Assembly: GCF_036013525.1 (NCBI RefSeq)
Contig: NZ_CP107853.1
Location: 11,222,001 to 11,286,000, forward strand
Reading direction: 5' to 3'
Origin: Nonomuraea sp. NBC_00507
GTDB lineage: Bacteria > Actinomycetota > Actinomycetes > Streptosporangiales > Streptosporangiaceae
Length of the DNA stretch: 64,000 nt
Part shown: positions 57,311 through 64,000 of the stretch, one piece after another
Layout: every line of letters starts with the position of its first letter
How positions within the stretch are numbered: the first letter of the stretch is position 1
The notes under the pieces: generated by a model
Databases searched by the model: none
Seen by the model: the letters and a program-made list of their open reading frames with translations, nothing else
What the model was told of the DNA's origin: nothing
Made by a program: the position numbers and the translations under genes

Positions 57311-58060
57311 TCAACGGCTATCGAGCTCGTATCTGATCAAATGTTTGTCGGCGGGCAGTACCGACACAGCGACACGCACTGGCATGTCGGCCCCGTCGAA
57401 ACCAACTCGGACATACACCATGACTGGCGTGCCGAGCTCGAGCTGGAGGCGCTCGGCCTCCTCTTGGTTGGGCATGCGGGCCCAGATGTCGTCGACGACG
57501 CGCACCTGCGCATGACCCAATTCCTCCAGCACCCGGTTCGCCCCTCGCGCGATGTCTCCGGGCCTGGCGATCTCGGAATCGGCAACCAGATCACGTGGGA
57601 AGTAGGAATCGTTGGTGTTGTACGGCTGGCCGTCCACGAACCGCAGACGGCGTCTCACCACCGCCAATTCCCCATCCGCCAACTCCAGCCTGCTGGCGAT
57701 CTCCTCGACCGGAGACACGGTCAGCACCTCGATGTACTGGCTTGGCGCACGGCCTTCCTGTGCCACGGCGTAGGCGAAAGCCTCGCGCAGCTCCCCACGG
57801 GGTTGCTTCTCCAGCTCACGTTGGGGATAGATGAGCAGCGGCCGGCGGTCTCTGACCACGGTCCCGCGCCGCGGCGTGCGCGTGACGAGCCCTTCATTGA
57901 CGAGCTCTCCGAGGGCCAGCCGTACGGTGTTTCTGCTCACCCCATGGTCTTCCATAAGCTGTGCCTCGGTCGGCAGCTGTGCCCCGGGGCCGAGGACACC
58001 CGAGTAGATGGCACGACGCAATTCCGCAGCCACCTGCTGATACAGCACCGACCTTGCCAC
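57311..58060 (-). CDS. GntR-family regulator with UTRA domain
   Basis: The 249-residue HutC-type regulator has a winged helix (about 1-72; LPTEAQLMEDHGVSRNTVRLAL) and a UTRA domain (VRRRLRFVDGQPYNTNDSYFP ... MVYVRVGFDGADMPVRVAVSV). The ligand is unknown. The GTG at 58060 has AAGGGG five bases upstream; a GTG at 58066 is the alternative. It is divergent from a small gene, an arrangement that also occurs at 4.9-5.8 kb. Confidence 0.87.
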   Translation of the reverse strand: MARSVLYQQVAAELRRAIYSGVLGPGAQLPTEAQLMEDHGVSRNTVRLALGELVNEGLVTRTPRRGTVVRDRRPLLIYPQRELEKQPRGELREAFAYAVAQEGRAPSQYIEVLTVSPVEEIASRLELADGELAVVRRRLRFVDGQPYNTNDSYFPRDLVADSEIARPGDIARGANRVLEELGHAQVRVVDDIWARMPNQEEAERLQLELGTPVMVYVRVGFDGADMPVRVAVSVLPADKHLIRYELDSR

Positions 58061-58197
58061 TTTCACCCCTTTTGTTCCAACAATTTAGACGATCTGGTTC
58101 TAGCAGGCCACAACCCCTTGACCGAACCGCCTCCAGCGGCCCATCATCCATTCGTTGGTACAAATCCATCTAAAGGCCGGTGAGGGGGTGAAGGCCA

Positions 58198-58521
58198 GTG
58201 TTGCCGGTCCGCACGGGTACGCCGTACCTGCCCTGGCATAACCCTGGTGAAGCAACACGTTTACTGCGTTACGCGTTGACGCGCCAGGGGTTCACCCACA
58301 CCTACCAGAGCAATCGGCATGGCACGCCCATGCAATCGGTGTCGACAGAGCTGACCGTGCGGTGCAATGACGGATCCTTTGTCTGGAACGAGGAGGGTGG
58401 CGCCCCCGTCACGCACCCCATTGATGACCCGGTTGGTGCAGCTCAACGCATCGCCGCACGTTACCGGCAGCAGGAGCTTTCACACTCCCCCATCGACTCC
58501 GTGTGCGATCACACGGCCTAG
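58198..58521 (+). CDS. Small hypothetical protein divergent from a GntR gene
   Basis: A 107-residue protein that I do not recognise. It contains a short alpha/beta pattern (EATRLLRYALTRQGFTHTYQ; VSTELTVRCNDGSFVWNE) and no signal or membrane segment. The GTG at 58198 follows GAAGG. It is probably controlled by the divergent GntR; the two genes share a 137-bp promoter. Confidence 0.6.
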   Translation: MLPVRTGTPYLPWHNPGEATRLLRYALTRQGFTHTYQSNRHGTPMQSVSTELTVRCNDGSFVWNEEGGAPVTHPIDDPVGAAQRIAARYRQQELSHSPIDSVCDHTA

Positions 58522-58905
58522 GACTCCATCCCTCGCCGGAGTCCTGGCGCCGCCGCTCACGGGGCAGGAAGCGCGTCCTGGCGGGTCCCCCACGCCCGCC
58601 AGGGCGCGCTTTCCTCCGAGGGACCAGCCGATGGATCTCTTCCTTCTTCCGCCCGCCCGGCGGCCCGCGTGGCCGCGGCCCGGCGAGCACGAACGTCTGG
58701 ACGGCAGGCATGATCGTCAGCCATGGCCGCGTGGCCACGCCGGTCACCCAGTCCATTCCGCTCACGTCCGCCGCCAAGATCCAGCCGTCCGCGTTGACGT
58801 CTACTGCCTCATCATCAACCCTCGGAGCCCGAACTGGGGGCCGCTTCGCCATGGTGGGACTGATGGGGTTCGTGGGTACGAATCCATTTCCCGGACCAAG
58901 GTCGA
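58522..58905. other. 384-bp stretch without a supported gene
   Basis: A leftward open frame (58409-58852) has some high-GC third positions in its first half but runs across the end of the neighbouring gene and has no recognisable domain. I treat the stretch as non-coding or decayed. Confidence 0.45.
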
Positions 58906-59337
58906 CTAGCGGAAGGATGTGCGCTGGTGCGGATGAGGATCCAGGCTCCCGGCCGGCGTCCAGTTCACCAGCGTCAGGGTCTCATCGATCCGGTCAAAGG
59001 ACGCCCGCACCCGCTCGCCCGGCTCGGGGGGCCGCTCCCCGTGCCAGTTCCCGTACACCAGGCATCCCGGCACCGCCGCCAGCCGCACCATCACGACCAC
59101 GTAGGGCTGCCGCCGGCCTGGCACGAACGCCTGATGATTCACGATCCAGCTCTCGACCCGCCCCTCGGGCTCCACGTCCTGCCAGTGCCACGCCTCGCTC
59201 CGGCACGCCGGGCAGAACGCCCTGGCAGGGAAACGCGTCGTCCCGCAGATGTCGCATCGCTGCACGGCGAACTCGTGCCTGGCGATCCGCTCCCACCACT
59301 CCCGCGAGTCCCGGTCGGGCTCGGGCCGATAAGCCAT
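58906..59337 (-). CDS. DUF35 OB-fold/zinc-ribbon protein, partner of the Ltp-like thiolase
   Basis: The 143-residue protein has a rubredoxin-like zinc ribbon (CDICGTTRFPARAFCPAC) and a C-terminal OB-fold (VESWIVNHQAFVPGRRQPYVVV ... GERVRASF). DUF35 proteins bind thiolase-fold partners; in steroid side-chain degradation a DUF35 domain pairs with the Ltp2 aldolase. The start ATG at 59337 overlaps the thiolase stop in TGATG, which decides it and implies coupled synthesis. Confidence 0.9.
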   Translation of the reverse strand: MAYRPEPDRDSREWWERIARHEFAVQRCDICGTTRFPARAFCPACRSEAWHWQDVEPEGRVESWIVNHQAFVPGRRQPYVVVMVRLAAVPGCLVYGNWHGERPPEPGERVRASFDRIDETLTLVNWTPAGSLDPHPHQRTSFR

Positions 59338-60476
59338 CACGACCTCCTGAGGATCAGCGCGGAGGTCGCCGGCAGGATGTAGCCGGGCTGGGCCGTGGAC
59401 AGCGCCACCTCGGCGCCCGGCACCTGGCGGTCCCCCGCGTCGCCCCTGAGCTGGGACACCGCCTCCGCGATGTGGTTGACGCCGTGGACGTAGCCTTCCG
59501 ACAGGAAACCCCCGTGGGTGTTGACCGGCAGCGGGCCGTCCAGAGCCGTGGCGCCCGAGGCCACGTACGGGCCGCCCTCGCCCTTGGCGCAGAACCCGTA
59601 GTCCTCCAGCTGGACGATCACCGAGTACGTGAAGCAGTCGTAGATCTCGGCCACGTCGACGTCCTCAGGACCGAGCCCGGCCTGCGCGTACAGGCGCGGG
59701 GCCAGGGCGGCGGCCGCGGTCACGGTCGGGTCGGCGTCAGGAGCCGACAGGTGGGACGTGCCGCCGCCCCACGCCGCGGCCGAGATCAGCACCGGCGGGC
59801 GGCGCAGCGAGCGGGCGCGTTCCGCCGTGGTGACGACCACGGCGCAGGCCCCGTCGGTCTCCAGGCAGCAGTCCAGGAGGCGGAAGGGCTCGGCGATCCA
59901 CCGGCTGGCCAGGTAGTCGTCCAGCGTGATCGGCGTACGCATGAGCGCCCGCGGGTTCTTGGCCGCGTTGGCGCGCTGGGTGACCGCCAGGTGCCCGAAG
60001 TGCTCGGCCTTGGTGCCGTACTTCAGCATGTGGGCGCGGGCGTACATCGCGTACTGCTGCGGCGGCGCGACGTACCCGTACGGCGCCTGGTACTGCACCT
60101 CCGGACTCGCCGGCACCCCCCGGCCGGTGCCGCCCATGCGGAACTCGGAGCGGGCGTTGATGGCCCGGTAGCAGACGACCGTCTCGGCCAGCCCGGCCGC
60201 GACCGCCAGTGCGGCCTGGCCGACCACGGCGTGGGAGACGCTGCCGCCGCCGAACTGGTCCAGGTGCCAGGCCAGGTCCGTCAGCCCCAGCGCCGGGCCG
60301 ACCAAGGTGGGCGGGGCGGAGTCACCGACGCGATGCGTGGCCAGGCCGTCCACGTCGTCCGCCGTCAGTCCGGCGTCCTCCAGGGCGGCCAGCACGGCGC
60401 GGCAGGCCAGCGTCAGGGTGCTGACGCCGGAGTCCTTGGTGAAGGGGGTGTATCCGACGCCGGCGATCGCCGTCAT
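59337..60476 (-). CDS. Ltp2-like thiolase-fold lipid-transfer/aldolase protein
   Basis: The 379-residue thiolase-superfamily protein has HLDQFGGGSVSHAVVGQAAL, SRWIAEPFRLLDCCLETDGA and LPVNTHGGFLSEGYVHG, closely matching lipid-transfer-protein-type thiolases such as Ltp2, the retro-aldolase of steroid side-chain degradation. The open frame begins upstream at a GTG (60506), but that would place a TetR-type operator (60486-60503) inside the gene. I therefore choose the ATG at 60476, which starts TAIAGVGYTPF as in relatives. It is in an operon with its DUF35 partner and divergent from a flavin-reductase operon. Confidence 0.88.
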   Translation of the reverse strand: MTAIAGVGYTPFTKDSGVSTLTLACRAVLAALEDAGLTADDVDGLATHRVGDSAPPTLVGPALGLTDLAWHLDQFGGGSVSHAVVGQAALAVAAGLAETVVCYRAINARSEFRMGGTGRGVPASPEVQYQAPYGYVAPPQQYAMYARAHMLKYGTKAEHFGHLAVTQRANAAKNPRALMRTPITLDDYLASRWIAEPFRLLDCCLETDGACAVVVTTAERARSLRRPPVLISAAAWGGGTSHLSAPDADPTVTAAAALAPRLYAQAGLGPEDVDVAEIYDCFTYSVIVQLEDYGFCAKGEGGPYVASGATALDGPLPVNTHGGFLSEGYVHGVNHIAEAVSQLRGDAGDRQVPGAEVALSTAQPGYILPATSALILRRS

Positions 60477-60485
60477 GTCCCGAAA

Positions 60486-60503
60486 ATCAAGCAAGCGCTT
60501 GGC
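60486..60503. promoter_or_regulatory. TetR-type palindrome, site C
   Basis: ATCAAGCAAGCGCTTGGC (arms match at most positions). It ends nine bases upstream of the chosen thiolase start, in the divergent promoter region. Confidence 0.7.
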
Positions 60504-60630
60504 CACACCGATAACGCTATGCCGGGCATTTCGCCCATGTCAACGCATGTGCGGCGGCACAGGTCCGCACCGTGCGCGACACCAACCTGTGCGGCATTCG
60601 ACTTGACATGTTTCCCCGGCCCCCCTAGCG

Positions 60631-60648
60631 TCCAAGCAAGCGCTTGGT
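60631..60648. promoter_or_regulatory. TetR-type palindrome, site D
   Basis: TCCAAGCAAGCGCTTGGT, 37 bp upstream of the ATG of the flavin reductase gene and followed by an AGGAGG ribosome site. Together with site C it covers both directions of this divergent promoter. Confidence 0.72.
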
Positions 60649-60685
60649 AAGATAGGGCGCAGCCGGTGGACTAGGAGGCGGACCC

Positions 60686-61297
60686 ATGAGCACACACGCT
60701 GCCCGGCTCGTCGCGCCGGACGGCTGCCGCAGCCTTCCGGCGCCGCATCAGCGCAGGATTCGCAACGGAGCCGCCATGCCGACGGGCCCTTCCCCACAAA
60801 GCGCCAACGGCCATCTGGACAGCCGGCGCTTCCGGCAGGTGCTCGGCAGGTTCGCGACGGGCGTGGTGGCGATCACGGCGCTCGATCCGCTGAACGGCGA
60901 GCCCTGCGGCCTGGCCGCGAACTCCTTCACCTCGGTCTCGCTCGACCCGCCCCTCGTGGCGTTCTGCGTGGCGCACACCAGCACCAGCTGGCCCAGGGTA
61001 CGCGGCGCGAAGATCGTCACGGTGAACGTGCTGGCCGAGCACCAGCAGGCGGTGTGCGCCCAGATGGCGACCAGAGGCGGCGACAAGTTCGCGGGCCTGG
61101 AGTGGACCGGCTCCCCCGGCGGCAACCCCGTGCTGGAAGGCGCGCTGGCCTGGATCGACTGCGCGGTCGAGGCCGAGCACGCGGCGGGCGACCACATGAT
61201 CGTGGTGGCCCGGGTGCTGCAGCTCGACACGCACGCCGAGGGCGGGCCGCTGGTGTTCTTCCGCGGCGGCTACGGGGGGTTCGTTGACGCTTCCTGA
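60686..61297 (+). CDS. Flavin reductase (HsaB-like monooxygenase component)
   Basis: The 203-residue protein contains the flavin-reductase signature RFATGVVAIT and AANSFTSVSLDPPLVAF. It would supply reduced flavin to a partner oxygenase, as HsaB does for the steroid ring hydroxylase HsaA. No two-component oxygenase is adjacent; the LLM enzyme at 48176 is one candidate. The first 30 residues are unusual; the ATG at 60776 would give a shorter start. GGAGG precedes the first ATG at seven bases, so I keep it. The 3' end overlaps the acyl-CoA dehydrogenase gene by 14 bp. Confidence 0.85.
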   Translation: MSTHAARLVAPDGCRSLPAPHQRRIRNGAAMPTGPSPQSANGHLDSRRFRQVLGRFATGVVAITALDPLNGEPCGLAANSFTSVSLDPPLVAFCVAHTSTSWPRVRGAKIVTVNVLAEHQQAVCAQMATRGGDKFAGLEWTGSPGGNPVLEGALAWIDCAVEAEHAAGDHMIVVARVLQLDTHAEGGPLVFFRGGYGGFVDAS

Positions 61298-62426
61298 GCT
61301 CGGCGAGACCCCCGGCTTCCGCGAGGAAGCCAGGGGCTGGCTGGAGGAGGCGCTCAGCGGCGAGTTCGCCCCGGCCAGGGGCCTCGGCGGCCCTGGGCGC
61401 GAGCACGAAGGGCACGAGCTGCGACTGGCCTGGGAGCGCCATCTCGGCAAGAACGGCTGGACCTGCCTCGGCTGGCCGGAGCGGTACGGCGGGCGCGCCG
61501 CCTCGCTGGAGGACCAAGTCGCCTTCTACGAGGAGTACGCCAGGGCCGACGCCCCGGCCCGGGTCGGCCACATCGGCGAGGGCCTGATCGGGCCCACCAT
61601 TCTCGACTTCGGCACCGACGAGCAGAAGGCCCGGTTCCTGCCGCCGATCCAGCGGGGCGAGGAGCTGTGGTGCCAGGGGTACTCCGAGCCCGAGGCCGGC
61701 TCCGACCTGGCCGGCGTCCAGACCAAGGCACATCTGGAAGACGGCCATTGGGTGATCACCGGCCAGAAGGTTTGGACCTCGCTGGCCCACGTGGCCGACT
61801 GGTGTTTCGTCTTGTGCCGCACCGAGCCGGGCTCGCAGCGGCACCGCGGGCTGTCGTACCTGCTGGTGCCCATGCGGCAGCCAGGTGTCACCGTGCGGCC
61901 GATCGTGCAGCTGACCGGGACGTCGGAGTTCAACGAGGTGTTCTTCGACGGCGCGCGCACGGCGGCGGACAACGTGCTGGGCGCTCCCGGCGACGGCTGG
62001 CGGGTCGCGATGGCCACGCTCGGCTACGAGCGCGGCGCGTCCACGCTCGGGCAGCAGATCGGCTTCCGGCGCGAGCTGGCCAGGGTGATCGAGACGGCGA
62101 AGCGGACCGGCGCGGCCGATGACCCGGTGCTGCGTGACCGCCTCGTGCGGGCGTGGCTGGAGCTGGAGATCATGCGGCTCAACGCGCTCAGGATGGTGCG
62201 CCCCGACCCGGGGCCGGAGGTGTCGATCGCCAAGCTCTACTGGTCGGAGTGGCATCGCCGGCTCGGCGAGCTGGCGCAGGCCGTCCAGGGAAAGGCCGGG
62301 CTGGTGGGCGAGCTCAACGACCTGCAGCGGCTCTACCTGTTCAGCCGGGCCGACACGATCTATGCCGGTTCCAGCGAGATCCAGCGCAACATCATCGCCG
62401 AGCGCACCCTGGGACTGCCACGGTGA
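61284..62426 (+). CDS. Acyl-CoA dehydrogenase
   Basis: The 380-residue flavoprotein has the complete fold: CQGYSEPEAGSDLAGVQTKA and GHWVITGQKVWTSLAHVADW of the beta domain, and TIYAGSSEIQRNIIAERTLGLPR at the C-terminus. The catalytic Glu is not at the usual position as far as can be judged by eye. The start is a TTG at 61284 within the flavin reductase gene. It is followed by an IpdF-like dehydrogenase gene; the pair recalls steroid ring degradation operons of mycobacteria (FadE30/IpdF), by analogy only. Confidence 0.9.
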   Translation: MTLPELGETPGFREEARGWLEEALSGEFAPARGLGGPGREHEGHELRLAWERHLGKNGWTCLGWPERYGGRAASLEDQVAFYEEYARADAPARVGHIGEGLIGPTILDFGTDEQKARFLPPIQRGEELWCQGYSEPEAGSDLAGVQTKAHLEDGHWVITGQKVWTSLAHVADWCFVLCRTEPGSQRHRGLSYLLVPMRQPGVTVRPIVQLTGTSEFNEVFFDGARTAADNVLGAPGDGWRVAMATLGYERGASTLGQQIGFRRELARVIETAKRTGAADDPVLRDRLVRAWLELEIMRLNALRMVRPDPGPEVSIAKLYWSEWHRRLGELAQAVQGKAGLVGELNDLQRLYLFSRADTIYAGSSEIQRNIIAERTLGLPR

Positions 62427-62437
62427 GGGGAGAGGCG

Positions 62438-63211
62438 ATGACCCCGGCGTACCCCAAGGCACACGGACTGCTCGACGGCAAGGTGACGCTGGTGACGGCG
62501 GCCGCCGGCGCCGGCATCGGCTATGCGACCGCCCGCCGGTGCGCCGAGGAAGGCGCCACGATCGTGGTCTCGGACCGGCACGAGCGCCGCCTGGCCGCCG
62601 CCGCCGACACCCTGACCGAGCTCACCGGCGTCAAGCCGCTCGCCGTCCCGTGCGACGTGACGTCCGAGGCGCAGGTGCTGGCGCTCTTCGACGCGGTGGT
62701 CGAGGCGCACGGCCGGCTCGACGTGGTGATCAACAACGCCGGACTCGGCGGTACGGCGCCGCTGGCCGAGATGTCCGACGACCAGTGGCACGCGGTCATC
62801 GACGTCACCCTGAACGGCACCATGCGCTGCACCCGGGCCGCGCTCCGCCACATGATCGATCAGGGCTCCGGCGTCATCGTGAACAACGCCTCGGTGATCG
62901 GCTGGCGGGCGCAGCGCGGGCAGGCCCACTACGCCGCCGCCAAGGCCGGCGTGATGGCGCTGACCAGGTGCGTGGCGCTGGAGGCGGCCGAGCACGGCGT
63001 GCGGGTGAACGCGGTGGCGCCGTCGCTGGCCGTGCATCCGTTCCTGGCGAAGGTGACCAGCGAGGAGTTGCTGGCGGAGCTGGCGGCCAAGGAGGCGTTC
63101 GGGCGGTCGGCGGAGCCATGGGAGGTGGCGAACGTGATCGTCTTTCTGGCCAGCGACTACTCGTCGTACATGACGGGCGAGGTGGTCTCGGTCTCCTCCC
63201 AGCACCCCTGA
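62438..63211 (+). CDS. IpdF-like short-chain dehydrogenase
   Basis: The 257-residue SDR shows the cofactor loop VTAAAGAGIG (an unusual T-A-A-A-G form), NNAG, the active-site YAAAK and a C-terminal SSYMTGEVVSVSSQ. From memory, its sequence is very close to mycobacterial IpdF, which acts in the steroid C/D-ring pathway. The ATG at 62438 follows GGGAGAGG. It ends the operon. The start-to-stop length fits the family. Confidence 0.9.
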   Translation: MTPAYPKAHGLLDGKVTLVTAAAGAGIGYATARRCAEEGATIVVSDRHERRLAAAADTLTELTGVKPLAVPCDVTSEAQVLALFDAVVEAHGRLDVVINNAGLGGTAPLAEMSDDQWHAVIDVTLNGTMRCTRAALRHMIDQGSGVIVNNASVIGWRAQRGQAHYAAAKAGVMALTRCVALEAAEHGVRVNAVAPSLAVHPFLAKVTSEELLAELAAKEAFGRSAEPWEVANVIVFLASDYSSYMTGEVVSVSSQHP

Positions 63212-63274
63212 CCGGCCCCTGTCAGGGAAAGATCAGGCTAGGCGGCAAGAGGTTCCGGATCTACTGTCCGGATT

Positions 63275-64000
63275 ATGGGCCCACGCTCTTCCTTCCTGCT
63301 CGATGTCCTCATGACGGAGTTCGGCGAGTCGATCAAGCAAGACCCCGCCGCATTTAGGCGGAAATTTCGGAAAATGGCGGCCTCCCCCTTCGCCTTCTAC
63401 CGCGGCAGCGCGTCCCTCTTCTACGCGGATATGACCGGCACGTACGCCGATGACGCCTACCTCGACGCCCCCACCAGCCGCGTCTGGATCCATGGCGACC
63501 TGCACGCGGAGAACTTCGGCACGTACATGAGCGCCTCCGGGGTGCTCGTCTTCAACGTCAACGACTTCGACGAGGCGTACGTGGGGCCCTACATCTGGGA
63601 CCTCAAGCGCTTCGCCGCCAGCGTGGCGCTGCTCGGGTACGCCAAGGCGCTGTCCGACGACACGATCGGCGCGCTGGTGACCGACTTCGCCAGGGCGTAC
63701 CTGGACGAGCTGGGCGGCATCGCGGCCGGCGGGGACGACGCGATCGGCTCGCTCACCCTGGACACCACCACGGGCGTGCTGCACCACGTGCTGCAGACGG
63801 CGCGGCTCAACACGCGGGTGGCGCTGCTCGACGTGGAGACCGTGATCGACGACTACGACCGGCGCTTCGCGCTCATGGAAGGGCGGACGGCGGTGGACGC
63901 GGCGACCAGGGACGCCGTGCTGGCCGCGTTCGAGGAATACCTGACCACGCTGCCCACGCAGGCGAACCCGGTCGAGCACGTGATCAAGGATGTGGCGCTG
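63275..64000 (+). CDS. DUF2252 protein, 5' part (runs off the right edge)
   Basis: About 242 residues are visible. They include FAFYRGSASLFYADM, the kinase-like catalytic loop HGDLHAENFGTY and NDFDEAYVGPYIWDLKRFAAS, all typical of DUF2252 proteins (phosphotransferase-like fold, function unknown). The ATG at 63275 is the first start in the frame. No partner is seen. Confidence 0.85.
   Translation, partial: MGPRSSFLLDVLMTEFGESIKQDPAAFRRKFRKMAASPFAFYRGSASLFYADMTGTYADDAYLDAPTSRVWIHGDLHAENFGTYMSASGVLVFNVNDFDEAYVGPYIWDLKRFAASVALLGYAKALSDDTIGALVTDFARAYLDELGGIAAGGDDAIGSLTLDTTTGVLHHVLQTARLNTRVALLDVETVIDDYDRRFALMEGRTAVDAATRDAVLAAFEEYLTTLPTQANPVEHVIKDVAL

Noticed and set aside
58409..58852. Leftward open frame of 147 codons
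   Set aside because: Runs through the end of the small gene on the other strand and its second half is low-complexity Arg/Pro/Gly. A decayed gene remains possible.
58151..58888. Near-identical 20-bp words at 58151-58170 and 58869-58888, possible attachment sites flanking a 700-bp module
   Set aside because: 17 of 20 matches is expected by chance a few times in a window this size, no integrase is present, and no tRNA is nearby.
58861..58900. tRNA 3' end suggested by GGTACGAATCC
   Set aside because: T-arm stems do not pair and no acceptor or anticodon arm can be folded upstream.

Overview
The window is a GC-rich (about 70%) chromosomal segment of a filamentous actinobacterium. Codon choice, GTG/TTG starts with GGAGG-type ribosome binding sites, ANTAR, CGNR and GntR proteins, and an FxSxx-COOH peptide system all fit the actinomycetes. 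The gene mix suggests the Streptosporangiaceae (Nonomuraea-like), but that placement is an inference, not a measurement.

The core is a conserved housekeeping run read leftward on the minus strand: proS (43989-45731), rimP, nusA, ylxR, infB, a DUF503 gene, rbfA, a DHH phosphoesterase, truB, ribF, rpsO, pnp, an M16 peptidase and dapB (to 26723). dapA and the 5' part of the RNase J gene (1-1829) resume the same strand at the left edge. In related actinobacteria dapB and dapA lie close together. Here about 24 kb of accessory DNA separates them.

That accessory block (2.4-25.8 kb) holds several parts. There is a GntR/UTRA regulator with a strong terminator. radC follows behind a promoter resembling the RecA-independent DNA-damage (PafBC-type) consensus. 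Next is a pair of unusual proteins made of two GntR helix-turn-helix domains and nothing else; the second is broken by a one-base frameshift. A diiron protein and a DMT exporter diverge from a MocR/PdxR regulator, with start codons overlapping in CATG. CGNR, GNAT, menA and GAF-ANTAR genes follow. The block ends with the most interesting locus: an FxSxx-COOH ribosomal-peptide system (13.0-25.8 kb). It comprises a KAP P-loop ATPase, two further P-loop proteins (one with an Arg in place of the P-loop Lys, one with two membrane segments), the radical SAM/SPASM maturase FxsB, the NB-ARC/TPR protein FxsT, a 57-residue FxsA precursor ending in Phe-Ser-Asn-Ser-Ile, a STAND-type ATPase with a repeat tail, and an MFS exporter. 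No FxsC-type TIR protein is seen.

Right of the housekeeping run (46-64 kb) lies a catabolic region. Four near-identical 18-bp palindromes (consensus close to ACCAAGCGAGCGCTTGGT) sit upstream of an acyl-CoA dehydrogenase, of an LLM monooxygenase/acyl-CoA ligase operon, and on both sides of a divergent promoter. That promoter drives an Ltp2-like thiolase with its DUF35 partner one way, and a flavin reductase, acyl-CoA dehydrogenase and IpdF-like dehydrogenase the other. The set looks like an actinobacterial steroid- or isoprenoid-type CoA degradation regulon controlled by an unseen TetR-type repressor. cutC, a DUF6986 protein, fprA, a GNAT and a GntR with a small divergent partner lie between. 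The window ends inside a DUF2252 gene. No rRNA, tRNA, IS element or CRISPR array was recognised.
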